A stretch of 64,000 bases of DNA. Source: Pullilachnospira sp963929535 (lineage in GTDB: Bacteria > Bacillota > Clostridia > Lachnospirales > Lachnospiraceae). This document shows positions 33,972 through 42,528 of this stretch, piece by piece. The stretch lies in contig CAWVIZ010000011.1 of assembly GCA_963929535.1 (NCBI GenBank), forward strand, positions 62,001 to 126,000. Reading direction: 5' to 3'. Made by a program: the position numbers and the translations under genes. Positions within the stretch are counted from its first letter, which is position 1; each line of letters opens with the position of its first letter. The notes under the pieces were generated by a model. That model did not search any database and was not told the origin of the DNA. It was given only the letters and a program-made list of their open reading frames with translations.

Positions 33972-34913
33972 ATGGATATCAGAAATTTGAGTACCTTTAT
34001 ACAGGTGGCGGAGCTGGGAAGTTTTACCAAGGCTGCCAGAAAACTGGGCTATTCCCAGTCCACCGTTTCCTTTCAGATCAGACAGCTGGAGGAGGAGCTG
34101 CAGGTGTCTCTGTTTGACAGGATCAATCATACGATCCTGCTGACGGAGAAGGGAAGGGAGGTGCTGGATTACGCTCACCGGATGCACAGACTGACAATGG
34201 AAATGAAGAACAGTATGCGGGAAGAGCGCCGGGTGACGGGGCATGTCCGTCTGGGAATGGCGGATTCCCTGTGCAGTTCTCTGCTGCGGGAAGGTTTTGG
34301 CGGTTTTCGGGAACAGTTTCCGGGAATCAACCTGAAGATCATTACCGCAGGGACCGGGGAAATGTTCCGGCTGCTGAATCATAACGAGGTGGATGCCATC
34401 CTGACGCTGGATGACCCGGTCCACAACAGGGAGTACCGGATCGTCTGCGAGGAAAAGGAGGAGGTGTATTTTGTGGCGGGATCCGGAAGCGGGGGATTCC
34501 GGGAGGAGCCGGTTTCCATGGAAACGGTGATGGCATATCCGTTTATCCTTACAGAGAAGGGAATGAGCTACCGCAGGCTGCTGGATGAAGAGCTGGCCAG
34601 GCGGTCCCTGGAGCTGACGCCTGTGCTGGAAATCGGAAGTACGGATGTGATCTGCAGGATGGTGGAACAGGGGCTGGGGATCTCGTTTTTGCCGGATTAT
34701 GTAGTTGGAAGACTGGTGGAACAGGGTCGGATACGCCGCCTGAATGTAAAGGGATTTTCCGTTCAGGTATGGAAGCAGTTGATCTATCACCGGGACAAAT
34801 GGGTATTTCCGGCCATGGAAGCGGTGCTGCGGTACTGCGCGGAAAGAGAGTTTCAGAACTGTTTTGCCATACAGAGCGGGAAAGAGGGGGGAAGGGTTCA
34901 GGAGGGTTCCTGA
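33972..34913 (+). CDS. LysR-family transcriptional regulator
   Basis: The N-terminal winged helix reads NLSTFIQVAELGSFTKAARK, then LGYSQSTVSFQIRQLEEEL, the classic LTTR form. The effector-binding domain follows, starting at GHVRLGMADSLCSSLLREGF. The start at 33972 has TGGAGAAC upstream. About 313 residues, normal. It is divergent from the AGCS symporter. The shared gap (33860-33971) is AT-rich with CTGTAAAACAG and ATTAATCGAATA segments that could hold its operator. Its 3' end overlaps the convergent AraC gene by 16 bases. It probably controls the symporter. Confidence 0.88.
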   Translation: MDIRNLSTFIQVAELGSFTKAARKLGYSQSTVSFQIRQLEEELQVSLFDRINHTILLTEKGREVLDYAHRMHRLTMEMKNSMREERRVTGHVRLGMADSLCSSLLREGFGGFREQFPGINLKIITAGTGEMFRLLNHNEVDAILTLDDPVHNREYRIVCEEKEEVYFVAGSGSGGFREEPVSMETVMAYPFILTEKGMSYRRLLDEELARRSLELTPVLEIGSTDVICRMVEQGLGISFLPDYVVGRLVEQGRIRRLNVKGFSVQVWKQLIYHRDKWVFPAMEAVLRYCAEREFQNCFAIQSGKEGGRVQEGS

Positions 34914-35806
34914 ACCCAGTGGGCATTCTGTTTTTTGTACTGGAGAGGCGTTACCCCCATATGCTGCCGGAAAGTATTGCAGAAGGAAGCTGTATCCCGG
35001 AAGCCGCAGGAATAGGCGGTCTCCGTTATGGTATACCGCTGGGACTGAAGAAGGGCGCAGGCGCAGCGGATCCGGTAGCTGATCAGATACTGCTTGGGGG
35101 GGATACCGGATCGGTGCATGAAGATCTTGTAGAGATAGGTGCGGTCGATCCCCACGAAGCCTGCGATATCCTGGATCCTCAGATCGTAGGAGTAATTGTT
35201 CCGGATATATTCCACTGCGGTACGGTAGTACTGCTCTTCCCTGGAAGAAAGGGAGGTATCCGCAAGACGCGGCATCCGGGCAAAAAGAAGAAGCAGGCAG
35301 GCGGTCAGCTCCAGCGGATTTCTGTCTGGTCCGAGAAATGCTTCGTTCAGTTTCAGAATTGCCTGAGAACAGCCGGACCTGCCGGACCGGGGCTGCTGGC
35401 AGGAAGACGGGGAGCTGCCGAAAGTGTGTGAATCGCCGATATCCCGGGATGCTGCCGTTTCCCGGCTGCCTCCCAGGCTGTTGTTTTGCTGGTATACAGG
35501 CGAATCCTTCAGAGCAGTCTGTTCCAGGAGCCCCTCCACAGCCTGCCCGTCAAAACCCACCCAGGCATATTCCCAGGGCTCCTGCTGGTCTGCCTGATAA
35601 TAATGGGTTTCCATAGGGTGGATCAGGAAAACGTCCCCGCTTCCCAGATGCCAAGTATGATTGCGGTAGCGGAAGAGTCCTTTTCCTTTCAGAACCACAT
35701 GGAGAAGATAATGGGGGCGCACCGCCGGTCCCCAGAAATGTCTCGGCTGGCATTGCTCCCTTCCGCAGTAATAAATAGTCAGAGATTCTTTTTTGTTCCT
35801 GTCCAT
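34898..35806 (-). CDS. AraC-family transcriptional regulator
   Basis: An N-terminal cupin-like sugar-sensing domain (HYLLHVVLKGKGLFRYRN, FLIHPMETHYY) is followed by two HTH units. These are IRNNYSYDLRIQDIAGFVGI with DRTYLYKIFMH, and TITETAYSCGFRDTASFCNTF with GVTPLQYK. Between them is a low-complexity Ser/Gln-rich stretch near residues 110-150 that is longer than usual. The start at 35806 has GGAGG upstream. It is divergent from the second GH36 gene, so it is the likely activator of alpha-galactoside use. Its last 16 bases overlap the LysR gene. Confidence 0.88.
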   Translation of the reverse strand: MDRNKKESLTIYYCGREQCQPRHFWGPAVRPHYLLHVVLKGKGLFRYRNHTWHLGSGDVFLIHPMETHYYQADQQEPWEYAWVGFDGQAVEGLLEQTALKDSPVYQQNNSLGGSRETAASRDIGDSHTFGSSPSSCQQPRSGRSGCSQAILKLNEAFLGPDRNPLELTACLLLLFARMPRLADTSLSSREEQYYRTAVEYIRNNYSYDLRIQDIAGFVGIDRTYLYKIFMHRSGIPPKQYLISYRIRCACALLQSQRYTITETAYSCGFRDTASFCNTFRQHMGVTPLQYKKQNAHWVQEPS

Positions 35807-35977
35807 GGTGCCTCCGGCCATATTTGGCGTCACAGCTCAGATCCGTACCCCAATGAAAAACCGGCCGGCCGCAGGCAGATCCGCGCGGGCTGCTTCATCA
35901 TTCGGCTGATGGCTGAGCTGCTGCTTTTATGGTACATGCTGCTTATATGCAACAAAATTACAATTAATGAACAACAA

Positions 35978-36012
35978 AAGGGAAATGCATTTCCCTTCCT
36001 GCATTATATAAT
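35978..36012 (+). promoter_or_regulatory. 20-bp palindrome overlapping the second GH36 promoter
   Basis: AAGGGAAATGCATTTCCCTT (35978-35997) is a perfect palindrome. It covers the place of the -35 box relative to TATAAT (36007-36012). No consensus -35 box is present. This is a strong candidate operator for a dimeric regulator controlling the gene at 36073. The remainder of the AraC/GH36 gap shows nothing I recognise. Confidence 0.65.
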
Positions 36013-36072
36013 AACCATCAGAAAAAGCAATGGGTGAATTGGGAAAAAGACGACAAAAGGAGAGTGTTTGAT

Positions 36073-38352
36073 ATGGCAATCGTTTATCACAGACAGGCCA
36101 GGGAATTCCACCTGACCAACGGACAGATCAGTTATCTTATGGAAATCATGGAGAATGGACAGATCGAGCATCTGTACTTCGGAAAAGCGCTTAGAGACCG
36201 GGAATCTTTCCATCACCTGCATGAGGAAACCTCCCGTTCCCTGATGGCGGTGAATGTTCCGGAGCCGGGGATCCTGTCCATGGAGTTTACCAAGCAGGAA
36301 TATCCGGCCTACGGGACAGGGGACTACAGAAGTCCGGCTATGACAGTGCGCCAGGAAAACGGCAGCCGGGTAAGCTGTTTTTCCTATGTATCCCATGAGA
36401 TCCTGGCGGGGAAGGAAAGCATCGCGCCCCTTCCGTCCACTTATGCGGAAGATCCGGATGAGGCGGAAACACTGAAGATCACTCTGCACGATGAGGTGAC
36501 AGATACGGACCTGATTCTTTCCTACACGATATTCCGGGATTTTCCGGTGATCACCCGCCATGCCCGGTTCTTCCATATGGGAAAAGAAAAGATCGTTCTG
36601 GAGCGGGCTTTGAGCGCCAGCGTGGAATTCGGCGATATGGATTTTGAAATGGTGCAGCTGTCCGGAGCATGGGCCAGGGAGCGGTATGTGAAGAACCGGA
36701 GGCTGGAGATGGGGATCCAGGCCATCCAGAGTCTGCGGGGGGCCAGCAGTTCGGAGCAGAATCCGTTCCTGGCGCTGAAGCGTCCCCACACTACGGAGAT
36801 GCAGGGGGAGGTATACGGGTTCAGCCTGGTGTACAGCGGGAATTTCCTGGCACAGGTGGAGGTGAATACCCATGATATGACCCGGGTGATGATGGGGATC
36901 CATCCGGAGACTTTCTCCTGGGAACTGTGCGCGGGAGAGTCTTTCCAGACGCCGGAGGCAGTGATGGTGTACAGCGAGAGCGGCTTAAACGGCATGAGCC
37001 AGACGTTCCACCGGCTGTACCGCACCCGCCTGGTGCGGGGGGAGTGGAGGGATAAGGCGCGTCCCATCCTGCTGAATAACTGGGAAGCCACCTACTTTGA
37101 TTTCAATGAGGAGAAGATCCTTTCCATCGCCCGCAAGGCCAGGGAGGCGGGAGTGGAGCTGTTTGTGCTGGACGATGGATGGTTCGGCGCCAGAAATGAT
37201 GATTACCGGGGGCTGGGCGACTGGTATGTAAATCTGGAAAAGCTTCCGGGGGGGATCCGGGGGCTTTCCGAAAAGGTGGAGGCCCTGGGACTGAAATTCG
37301 GGCTTTGGGTGGAACTGGAGATGGTGAACAAAGACAGCGATCTGTACCGGGCCCATCCGGACTGGGTGATCGGTGCTCCCGGCAGATTTGAGAGCCACGG
37401 CCGCCATCAGTATGTGCTGGATTTTTCCAGAAAAGAAGTGGTGGATGCCATCCATGACATGATCTCCGGGGTGATCCGGGACGCAAAGATTTCCTATATC
37501 AAATGGGATATGAACCGGTATATCACCGAGCCGTACACCAGGGGAGGAACTGCCGCGGATCAGGGGAAAATGCTCCACCGGTATATTCTGGGGGTTTATG
37601 ATCTGTATACCCGGCTGACGGAGGAATTTCCCCATATCCTCTTTGAATCCTGCGCCAGCGGCGGGGCCAGGTTTGATCCCGGGATGCTTGCCTTTGCTCC
37701 CCAGACCTGGACCAGCGACAATTCCGATGCCTCTGAGAGGGTGAAGATCCAGTACGGAACCTCTTATGTGTATCCGCTGGTTTCCATGGGGTCCCATGTA
37801 TCCGCAGTACCCAACCACCAGATGCTGCGGCGCACGCCCCTGGATACCCGGGCCAATGTGGCATATTTCGGTACCTTTGGCTATGAGCTGGATCTGAACC
37901 TGCTGGACGGGGAGGAATTTGAACAGGTGAAGAAGCAGATCGCTTTTATGAAGAAATACCGGGAGCTGATACAGATCCAGGGGGATTTTTACCGGCTGGA
38001 AAGCCCCTTTGAGGGAAATGAAGCCGCCTGGATGGTGGTGTCTCCCGATAAGTCCAGGGCAGTAGCGGCCTTTTACCAGAAGCTGAATAAGGTGAACGGT
38101 TCCTGGCTGCGGCTGAAGCTTGCGGGACTGGATGCGGATTCCCGATACCGGGTGTGCTGTGATATGAGCGCTGCCCGCGGCGCCGACGCTCTCGATGAGA
38201 TTTATGGAAGAAATCGTGAAGCGGAAAGTAAGGAGCTGGAGGCATATGGAGATGAGCTGATGTATGCCGGTCTGGTGATCAGCCGGGAGGATCTGAACAG
38301 AAAGGGAGGAGATTTCGCCTCACTGCTGTACACCATCGAAAAGATCCGGTGA
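36073..38352 (+). CDS. Alpha-galactosidase, GH36 family (second copy)
   Basis: Paralogue of the GH36 enzyme at 24755 with the same architecture: an N-terminal beta-sandwich, then a catalytic barrel from RPILLNNWEATYFDF. The nucleophile is Asp479 in IKWDMNRY and the acid/base Asp549 in WTSDNSDASERVKIQ, identical numbering to the first copy. It has WVELEMVNKDSDL where the first has WFEPEAVSEDSDL, a change near the active site that may shift specificity. 759 residues, with a longer C-terminus. No signal peptide. The start at 36073 has AAAAGGAG upstream. It is probably controlled by the divergent AraC protein. Confidence 0.93.
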   Translation: MAIVYHRQAREFHLTNGQISYLMEIMENGQIEHLYFGKALRDRESFHHLHEETSRSLMAVNVPEPGILSMEFTKQEYPAYGTGDYRSPAMTVRQENGSRVSCFSYVSHEILAGKESIAPLPSTYAEDPDEAETLKITLHDEVTDTDLILSYTIFRDFPVITRHARFFHMGKEKIVLERALSASVEFGDMDFEMVQLSGAWARERYVKNRRLEMGIQAIQSLRGASSSEQNPFLALKRPHTTEMQGEVYGFSLVYSGNFLAQVEVNTHDMTRVMMGIHPETFSWELCAGESFQTPEAVMVYSESGLNGMSQTFHRLYRTRLVRGEWRDKARPILLNNWEATYFDFNEEKILSIARKAREAGVELFVLDDGWFGARNDDYRGLGDWYVNLEKLPGGIRGLSEKVEALGLKFGLWVELEMVNKDSDLYRAHPDWVIGAPGRFESHGRHQYVLDFSRKEVVDAIHDMISGVIRDAKISYIKWDMNRYITEPYTRGGTAADQGKMLHRYILGVYDLYTRLTEEFPHILFESCASGGARFDPGMLAFAPQTWTSDNSDASERVKIQYGTSYVYPLVSMGSHVSAVPNHQMLRRTPLDTRANVAYFGTFGYELDLNLLDGEEFEQVKKQIAFMKKYRELIQIQGDFYRLESPFEGNEAAWMVVSPDKSRAVAAFYQKLNKVNGSWLRLKLAGLDADSRYRVCCDMSAARGADALDEIYGRNREAESKELEAYGDELMYAGLVISREDLNRKGGDFASLLYTIEKIR

Positions 38353-38361
38353 TGATCATAT

Positions 38362-38405
38362 AAGCAGCCGGAGGGACATGCCCCCATGTCCCTCCGGCTG
38401 CTTTC
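38362..38405. terminator. Bidirectional terminator between GH36 and pyrI
   Basis: AAGCAGCCGGAGGGACATG pairs perfectly with CATGTCCCTCCGGCTGCTT around a CCCC loop. It separates two convergent genes. Confidence 0.88.
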
Positions 38406-38408
38406 CCG

Positions 38409-38846
38409 TTACTTGTTTCGGTGTCCCCGGTATTTTTCCTCGCAGTACTTACACCGGTAAATTTCCTTATCCGGGTCTGTCAGAATAAAGACGTGATCCA
38501 GCTCCTGCTCCACGGAGGTGATGCAGCGGGGATTTTTGCACTTGATCACATTGGTGATCTGTTTGGGAAGCGTCAGCTCCCGTTTGGCGATGATCTCGCC
38601 CTGTTCGATCACATTGACGGTGATGTTGTGATCGATAAAGCCCAGGATATCCAGATCCAGCATATCCACAGAGCACTCCACCTTGATGATGTCCTTTTTC
38701 CCCATCTTATTGCTGCGGGCGTTCTTGATGATGGCCACGCAGCAGTCCAGCTTGTCCAGCTTCAGATCGTGATAGATGGTCATGGCCTTTCCGGCCTTGA
38801 TGTGATCCAGGACAAAGCCTTCCTCGATACGTCCTACATTTAACAT
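38409..38846 (-). CDS. pyrI: Aspartate carbamoyltransferase regulatory subunit
   Basis: Zinc-binding regulatory chain of ATCase that transmits CTP and ATP signals to PyrB. The N-terminal part LNVGRIEEGFVLDHIKAGKA is the allosteric domain. The C-terminal zinc site has CKNPRC and CKYCEEKY with four cysteines. 145 residues, normal. It overlaps pyrB by seven bases, as in other pyrBI operons. Its presence implies a class B, allosterically controlled ATCase like that of E. coli. Confidence 0.95.
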   Translation of the reverse strand: MLNVGRIEEGFVLDHIKAGKAMTIYHDLKLDKLDCCVAIIKNARSNKMGKKDIIKVECSVDMLDLDILGFIDHNITVNVIEQGEIIAKRELTLPKQITNVIKCKNPRCITSVEQELDHVFILTDPDKEIYRCKYCEEKYRGHRNK

Positions 38847-39760
38847 ACTTTCACCTCCAGTAATGTGAGAATCAGCGCTTCCCGCACGTATCTTCCGTAC
38901 TGTACCTGCTTAAAATAGACGGCTCTGGGATCGGAATCCACCTCTGTGGAAATCTCGTTTACCCTGGGAAGGGGATGCAGCACCAGCATATCCGGTCCCG
39001 CCAGCTCCATCTTTTCTTTGTCCAGGATGTAGAAATCCTTCATCCGCACATAGTCTTCTTCGTTGAAGAATCTCTCCTTCTGCACTCTGGTCATATAGAG
39101 GACATCCAGGCTGGGAAGCGCGTCCTCCAGACGGATCACTTCCTCAAACTCATGTCCGCTGGCCCGCAGCACATCCTCCCGGATATAATCCGGCACCCGC
39201 AGCTCCTCGGGGGAGATCAGTACGAATTTTACTCCGGGATACCGCACCAGAGCTTCGATCAGGGAATGGACAGTGCGGCCGAACTTCAGATCGCCGCAGA
39301 GTCCAATGGTAAAATTGTCCAGGCGGCCCTTTAAGGAGCGGATGGTGAGAAGGTCAGTGAGGGTCTGCGTGGGATGCTGATGGCCGCCGTCTCCGGCGTT
39401 TACCACAGGAATGCCGGATGCCATGGAAGCCACCAGGGGAGCTCCCTCCTTGGGATGGCGGATGGCTGCGATATCCGCGAAGCAGGAGACTGTACGGATG
39501 GTATCCGCCACGCTTTCTCCCTTGGCTGCAGAGCTGGAGTTGGCAGAAGAAAAGCCGAGTACCTTCCCGCCCAGATGCATCATTGCTGATTCAAAACTTA
39601 AGCGGGTTCTTGTACTTGGCTCATAAAACAGGGTTGCCAGGATCCTTCCGTCACAGGCGTGGGCGTATTTTTCAGGATTCTTCTCAATATCGTTGGCCAG
39701 ATCCAGAAGCTGGTCCAGCTCTTCCACGGAGAAATCCAGTGGACTCATCAAGTGTCTCAT
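38840..39760 (-). CDS. pyrB: Aspartate carbamoyltransferase catalytic subunit
   Basis: Second step of pyrimidine synthesis: carbamoyl phosphate plus aspartate to carbamoyl aspartate. Motif EPSTRTRLSFESAMMHLGG near residue 48 binds carbamoyl phosphate. Also visible are NAGDGGHQHPTQTLTDLLTI and VLHPLPRVNEI. The start at 39760 has TAGGAGG upstream on the minus strand; longer in-frame starts run through the promoter. 306 residues, normal. First gene of pyrBI. Confidence 0.96.
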   Translation of the reverse strand: MRHLMSPLDFSVEELDQLLDLANDIEKNPEKYAHACDGRILATLFYEPSTRTRLSFESAMMHLGGKVLGFSSANSSSAAKGESVADTIRTVSCFADIAAIRHPKEGAPLVASMASGIPVVNAGDGGHQHPTQTLTDLLTIRSLKGRLDNFTIGLCGDLKFGRTVHSLIEALVRYPGVKFVLISPEELRVPDYIREDVLRASGHEFEEVIRLEDALPSLDVLYMTRVQKERFFNEEDYVRMKDFYILDKEKMELAGPDMLVLHPLPRVNEISTEVDSDPRAVYFKQVQYGRYVREALILTLLEVKVC

Positions 39761-39799
39761 GTCATACCTCCTATTAAAGCTACCAATTTTCTTCCATCC

Positions 39800-39828
39800 A
39801 TCATATAATAAAACCGTCCTGATTTCAA
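39800..39828 (-). promoter_or_regulatory. Promoter of pyrBI
   Basis: On the minus strand TTGAAA (39828-39823), 17 bases and TATGAT (39805-39800) lie 40 bases before the pyrB start. The leader is too short for an attenuator of the PyrR type, and I see none. Confidence 0.7.
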
Positions 39829-39845
39829 GTTTAACCTGTTCTTTA

Positions 39846-39874
39846 TTGTAAATTTGTGGACATTGTAATATAAT
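39846..39874 (+). promoter_or_regulatory. Promoter of folC
   Basis: TTGTAA (39846-39851), 17 bases and TATAAT (39869-39874) face away from the pyrB promoter and precede folC by about 75 bases. Confidence 0.7.
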
Positions 39875-39948
39875 AGGGGAAATGCGGTAACAGTGGGGCA
39901 AAAGGCAAAACTGCCGCAAAATATGTTCTGTGAGGGAAGTCGGAAAGC

Positions 39949-41247
39949 ATGGAGTATCAAAGAGCAAGGGAGTATATTGACGAAAGCCGCCGGTTCGGCC
40001 ACGAGATGGGTCTTGAGGCCATCAGAAGTCTGCTGCGCCGGATGGGGGATCCCCAGAAGGATCTGAAATTTATCCATATTGCCGGAACCAACGGAAAGGG
40101 AAGCGTGGGGGCTTACCTGGGAAGCGTGCTTTCGGCGGCGGGGTACCGGGTGGGAAGGTTTGTATCTCCCACGCTGTACGAATACCGGGAACGGATCCAG
40201 ATCAACGGGGAATATATCACCTGCCAGGCCTTCGGGGAGGCTATGGATCCGGTGGCCGCGGCTCTGGAAGAGATGCGTCAGGAGGGAGAAGTCCTTCCTT
40301 CTCCCTTTGAGCTGGAAACGGCCCTTTCTTTTCTCTATTTCAAAAAGGAAGGCTGCGATCTGGTGCTTCTGGAATGCGGGATGGGAGGGCTGAACGATGC
40401 CACCAATGTGATAGAGAACACGGAGCTGGCAGTGATCACCTCCATCAGCATGGATCACATGGAATATCTGGGGGATACCATCGGGGCCATCGCCGGGCAG
40501 AAGGCCGGGATCATCAAACCGGGAGCAAGGGTGGTAACCTGCCGCCAGCAGCCGGAAGCGGAGGCTGTGATCCGGAGGGTATGCCGCAGGCAAGGCAGCC
40601 AGCTGAATGTGGCCTGCTGCGACGGGGCGCAGGTTCTGGAGAGAGATCTCGATCATATGACATTTTCCTGGCAGGGGCATACCATCACGATCCATCTTGC
40701 GGGGGCTCACCAGCTGGAGAATGCGGTCCTGGCTCTTGCAGGGATCCTGGCGCTTAAAGACGGGGGATATTCGGTGACGGAATCTCAGATAAGAGAAGGG
40801 TTTGAGAAGACCGTATGGACCGGAAGGTTCACCGTGCTCTGCCGGCGTCCTTTTTTTGTGCTGGACGGGGCCCACAACCCGGACGCGGCTTCCAAGCTCC
40901 GGGAATCACTGGAGATTTACTTTGCGGGAAAACGGCTGATCTTTCTTTTCGGGGTATATAAGGACAAGCAGTATGACAGGATCGCGTCCATTCTGGCACC
41001 CATGGCTTCGGAGATCATTACCATGGAAACTCCGGGGGATCCCAGGGCGCTGTCTGCCGGCGCGCTTGCCGAAACAGTGAGACGGTACAACTCCCATGTG
41101 CGGGCTGCCGAAAGTCTGCAGGAGGCTGTACGCATGGGGTTTGAGTCAGCGGGGGAGGAGGATGTGATCGCGGCCTTTGGCTCCTTGTCCTTTGCCGGAG
41201 AGATCACTTCCATAATTGGTGAAATAGAAAATAAGGAGAGTCAGTAA
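39949..41247 (+). CDS. folC: Folylpolyglutamate synthase / dihydrofolate synthase
   Basis: Mur-ligase-like enzyme that adds glutamates to folates, and often glutamate to dihydropteroate. P-loop FIHIAGTNGKGSVGAYLG is at residues 41-58. Further motifs are GRFVSPTLYEYRERIQING, LLECGMGGLNDATNVI, SISMDHMEYLGDTIGAIAGQ and FFVLDGAHNPDAASKL. 432 residues, full length. The stop is followed by pheA after four bases, so the two are co-transcribed despite unrelated pathways. It produces the retained folates used by PurN, among others. Confidence 0.94.
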   Translation: MEYQRAREYIDESRRFGHEMGLEAIRSLLRRMGDPQKDLKFIHIAGTNGKGSVGAYLGSVLSAAGYRVGRFVSPTLYEYRERIQINGEYITCQAFGEAMDPVAAALEEMRQEGEVLPSPFELETALSFLYFKKEGCDLVLLECGMGGLNDATNVIENTELAVITSISMDHMEYLGDTIGAIAGQKAGIIKPGARVVTCRQQPEAEAVIRRVCRRQGSQLNVACCDGAQVLERDLDHMTFSWQGHTITIHLAGAHQLENAVLALAGILALKDGGYSVTESQIREGFEKTVWTGRFTVLCRRPFFVLDGAHNPDAASKLRESLEIYFAGKRLIFLFGVYKDKQYDRIASILAPMASEIITMETPGDPRALSAGALAETVRRYNSHVRAAESLQEAVRMGFESAGEEDVIAAFGSLSFAGEITSIIGEIENKESQ

Positions 41248-41251
41248 AAAG

Positions 41252-42382
41252 ATGTTGGATTTACAGGAGATCAGAGCAGAGATCGATGAGATCGATGATC
41301 AGATGGCGGCGCTGTTTGAAAAGAGGATGAAGCTGTCTGCGGATGTGGCCGAGTTTAAGATGGAGACAGGGAAACCGGTGCTGGACCGGGGCAGGGAGCA
41401 GGAGAAGCTGCGGAAGATCCACGACCAGGCGGACACTCCGTTTAACGCGGCGGCGCTTACAGAGCTGTTCCGCCAGATGATGGCTTCCAGCCGGAAGCTA
41501 CAGTACCGGCTGATGAGCCAGCGGGGCGTGATGGAGGAGTTCCCCTTTCAGCGTGTGCATTCCCTTCCCATGGGGAGGAAGAAGGTGGTGTTCCAGGGAG
41601 AAGAAGGGGCTTACAGCTTTACCGCCATGAACAGCTTTTTCGGAGAATCTGTGGATAATTTCCATGTGGAGACCTGGAAGGATGCCATGGACGCCATTTC
41701 AGAGGGCAGAGCAGATTACGCTGTGCTTCCTATCGAGAATTCCACGGCAGGGATCGTGGCGGATATCTACGACCTGCTGGTACAGTACAATCACAGCATT
41801 GTGGGCGAACAGATCATTCAGGTGGATCATGCGCTGATGGCTCCCAAGAACAGCACTCTGGATGAGATCCGGACAGTGTATTCCCATCCCCAGGCGCTGG
41901 CTCAGTGCAAAAAGTTTCTGGAACGCCATCCCCAGTGGAAGCAGGTGCCCTGGCTGAATACAGCCACCGCAGCCAAGAAGGTGAAGGAGGACAATGATCT
42001 GACCCAGGCCGCCATTGCCAGTCCCTATGCGGCCCAGTGCTTCGGTCTGCAGATCTTAAAGCCTCATGTATTTTCCAGTCAGAACAACTCCACCCGGTTC
42101 ATCATCGTGTCAAGGGAAAACTATTATGCGGAGAATGCGGGGAAGATCAGCATTTGTTTTGAGATTCCCCATGAGAGCGGAAGCCTGTACAATATTCTTT
42201 CTCATTTTATCTTCAACAATCTGAACATGACCAAGATCGAGTCCCGTCCGATTCCGGAGAGAAACTGGGAATACAGATTTTTCGTGGACTTTGAAGGAAA
42301 TCTGGCAGAGGACAGCGTGAAAAACGCCCTCCATGGCATTGAACAGGAAGCAGGCAATCTGCGCATCCTGGGAAATTACTGA
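41252..42382 (+). CDS. pheA: Chorismate mutase / prephenate dehydratase
   Basis: Bifunctional enzyme converting chorismate to phenylpyruvate for phenylalanine. An AroQ-type mutase domain (residues 1-85) begins LQEIRAEIDEIDDQMAALFE. The dehydratase domain starts near residue 110 with VVFQGEEGAYSFTAM, and has LPIENSTAGIV and the catalytic NNSTRFIIVSR. A C-terminal ACT domain (ICFEIPHESGSLYNIL, then IESRPIPERNWEYRFFVDFE) provides feedback inhibition by phenylalanine. 376 residues, normal. AAGGAG lies upstream. Probably in one operon with folC. Confidence 0.95.
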   Translation: MLDLQEIRAEIDEIDDQMAALFEKRMKLSADVAEFKMETGKPVLDRGREQEKLRKIHDQADTPFNAAALTELFRQMMASSRKLQYRLMSQRGVMEEFPFQRVHSLPMGRKKVVFQGEEGAYSFTAMNSFFGESVDNFHVETWKDAMDAISEGRADYAVLPIENSTAGIVADIYDLLVQYNHSIVGEQIIQVDHALMAPKNSTLDEIRTVYSHPQALAQCKKFLERHPQWKQVPWLNTATAAKKVKEDNDLTQAAIASPYAAQCFGLQILKPHVFSSQNNSTRFIIVSRENYYAENAGKISICFEIPHESGSLYNILSHFIFNNLNMTKIESRPIPERNWEYRFFVDFEGNLAEDSVKNALHGIEQEAGNLRILGNY

Positions 42383-42528
42383 TGTACTGTCCCATTGACT
42401 TTCAGGATAATGGCGCAGGATGAATTTTCATTCTGCAGGGCGAAGAAGGAACGTCCGCTGAGCTGCAGGCGGGAGCCCGTATGCGGCAGAAAGCGGGGAT
42501 CACTATTAGAGAAGGGCAGGAGAGGATT

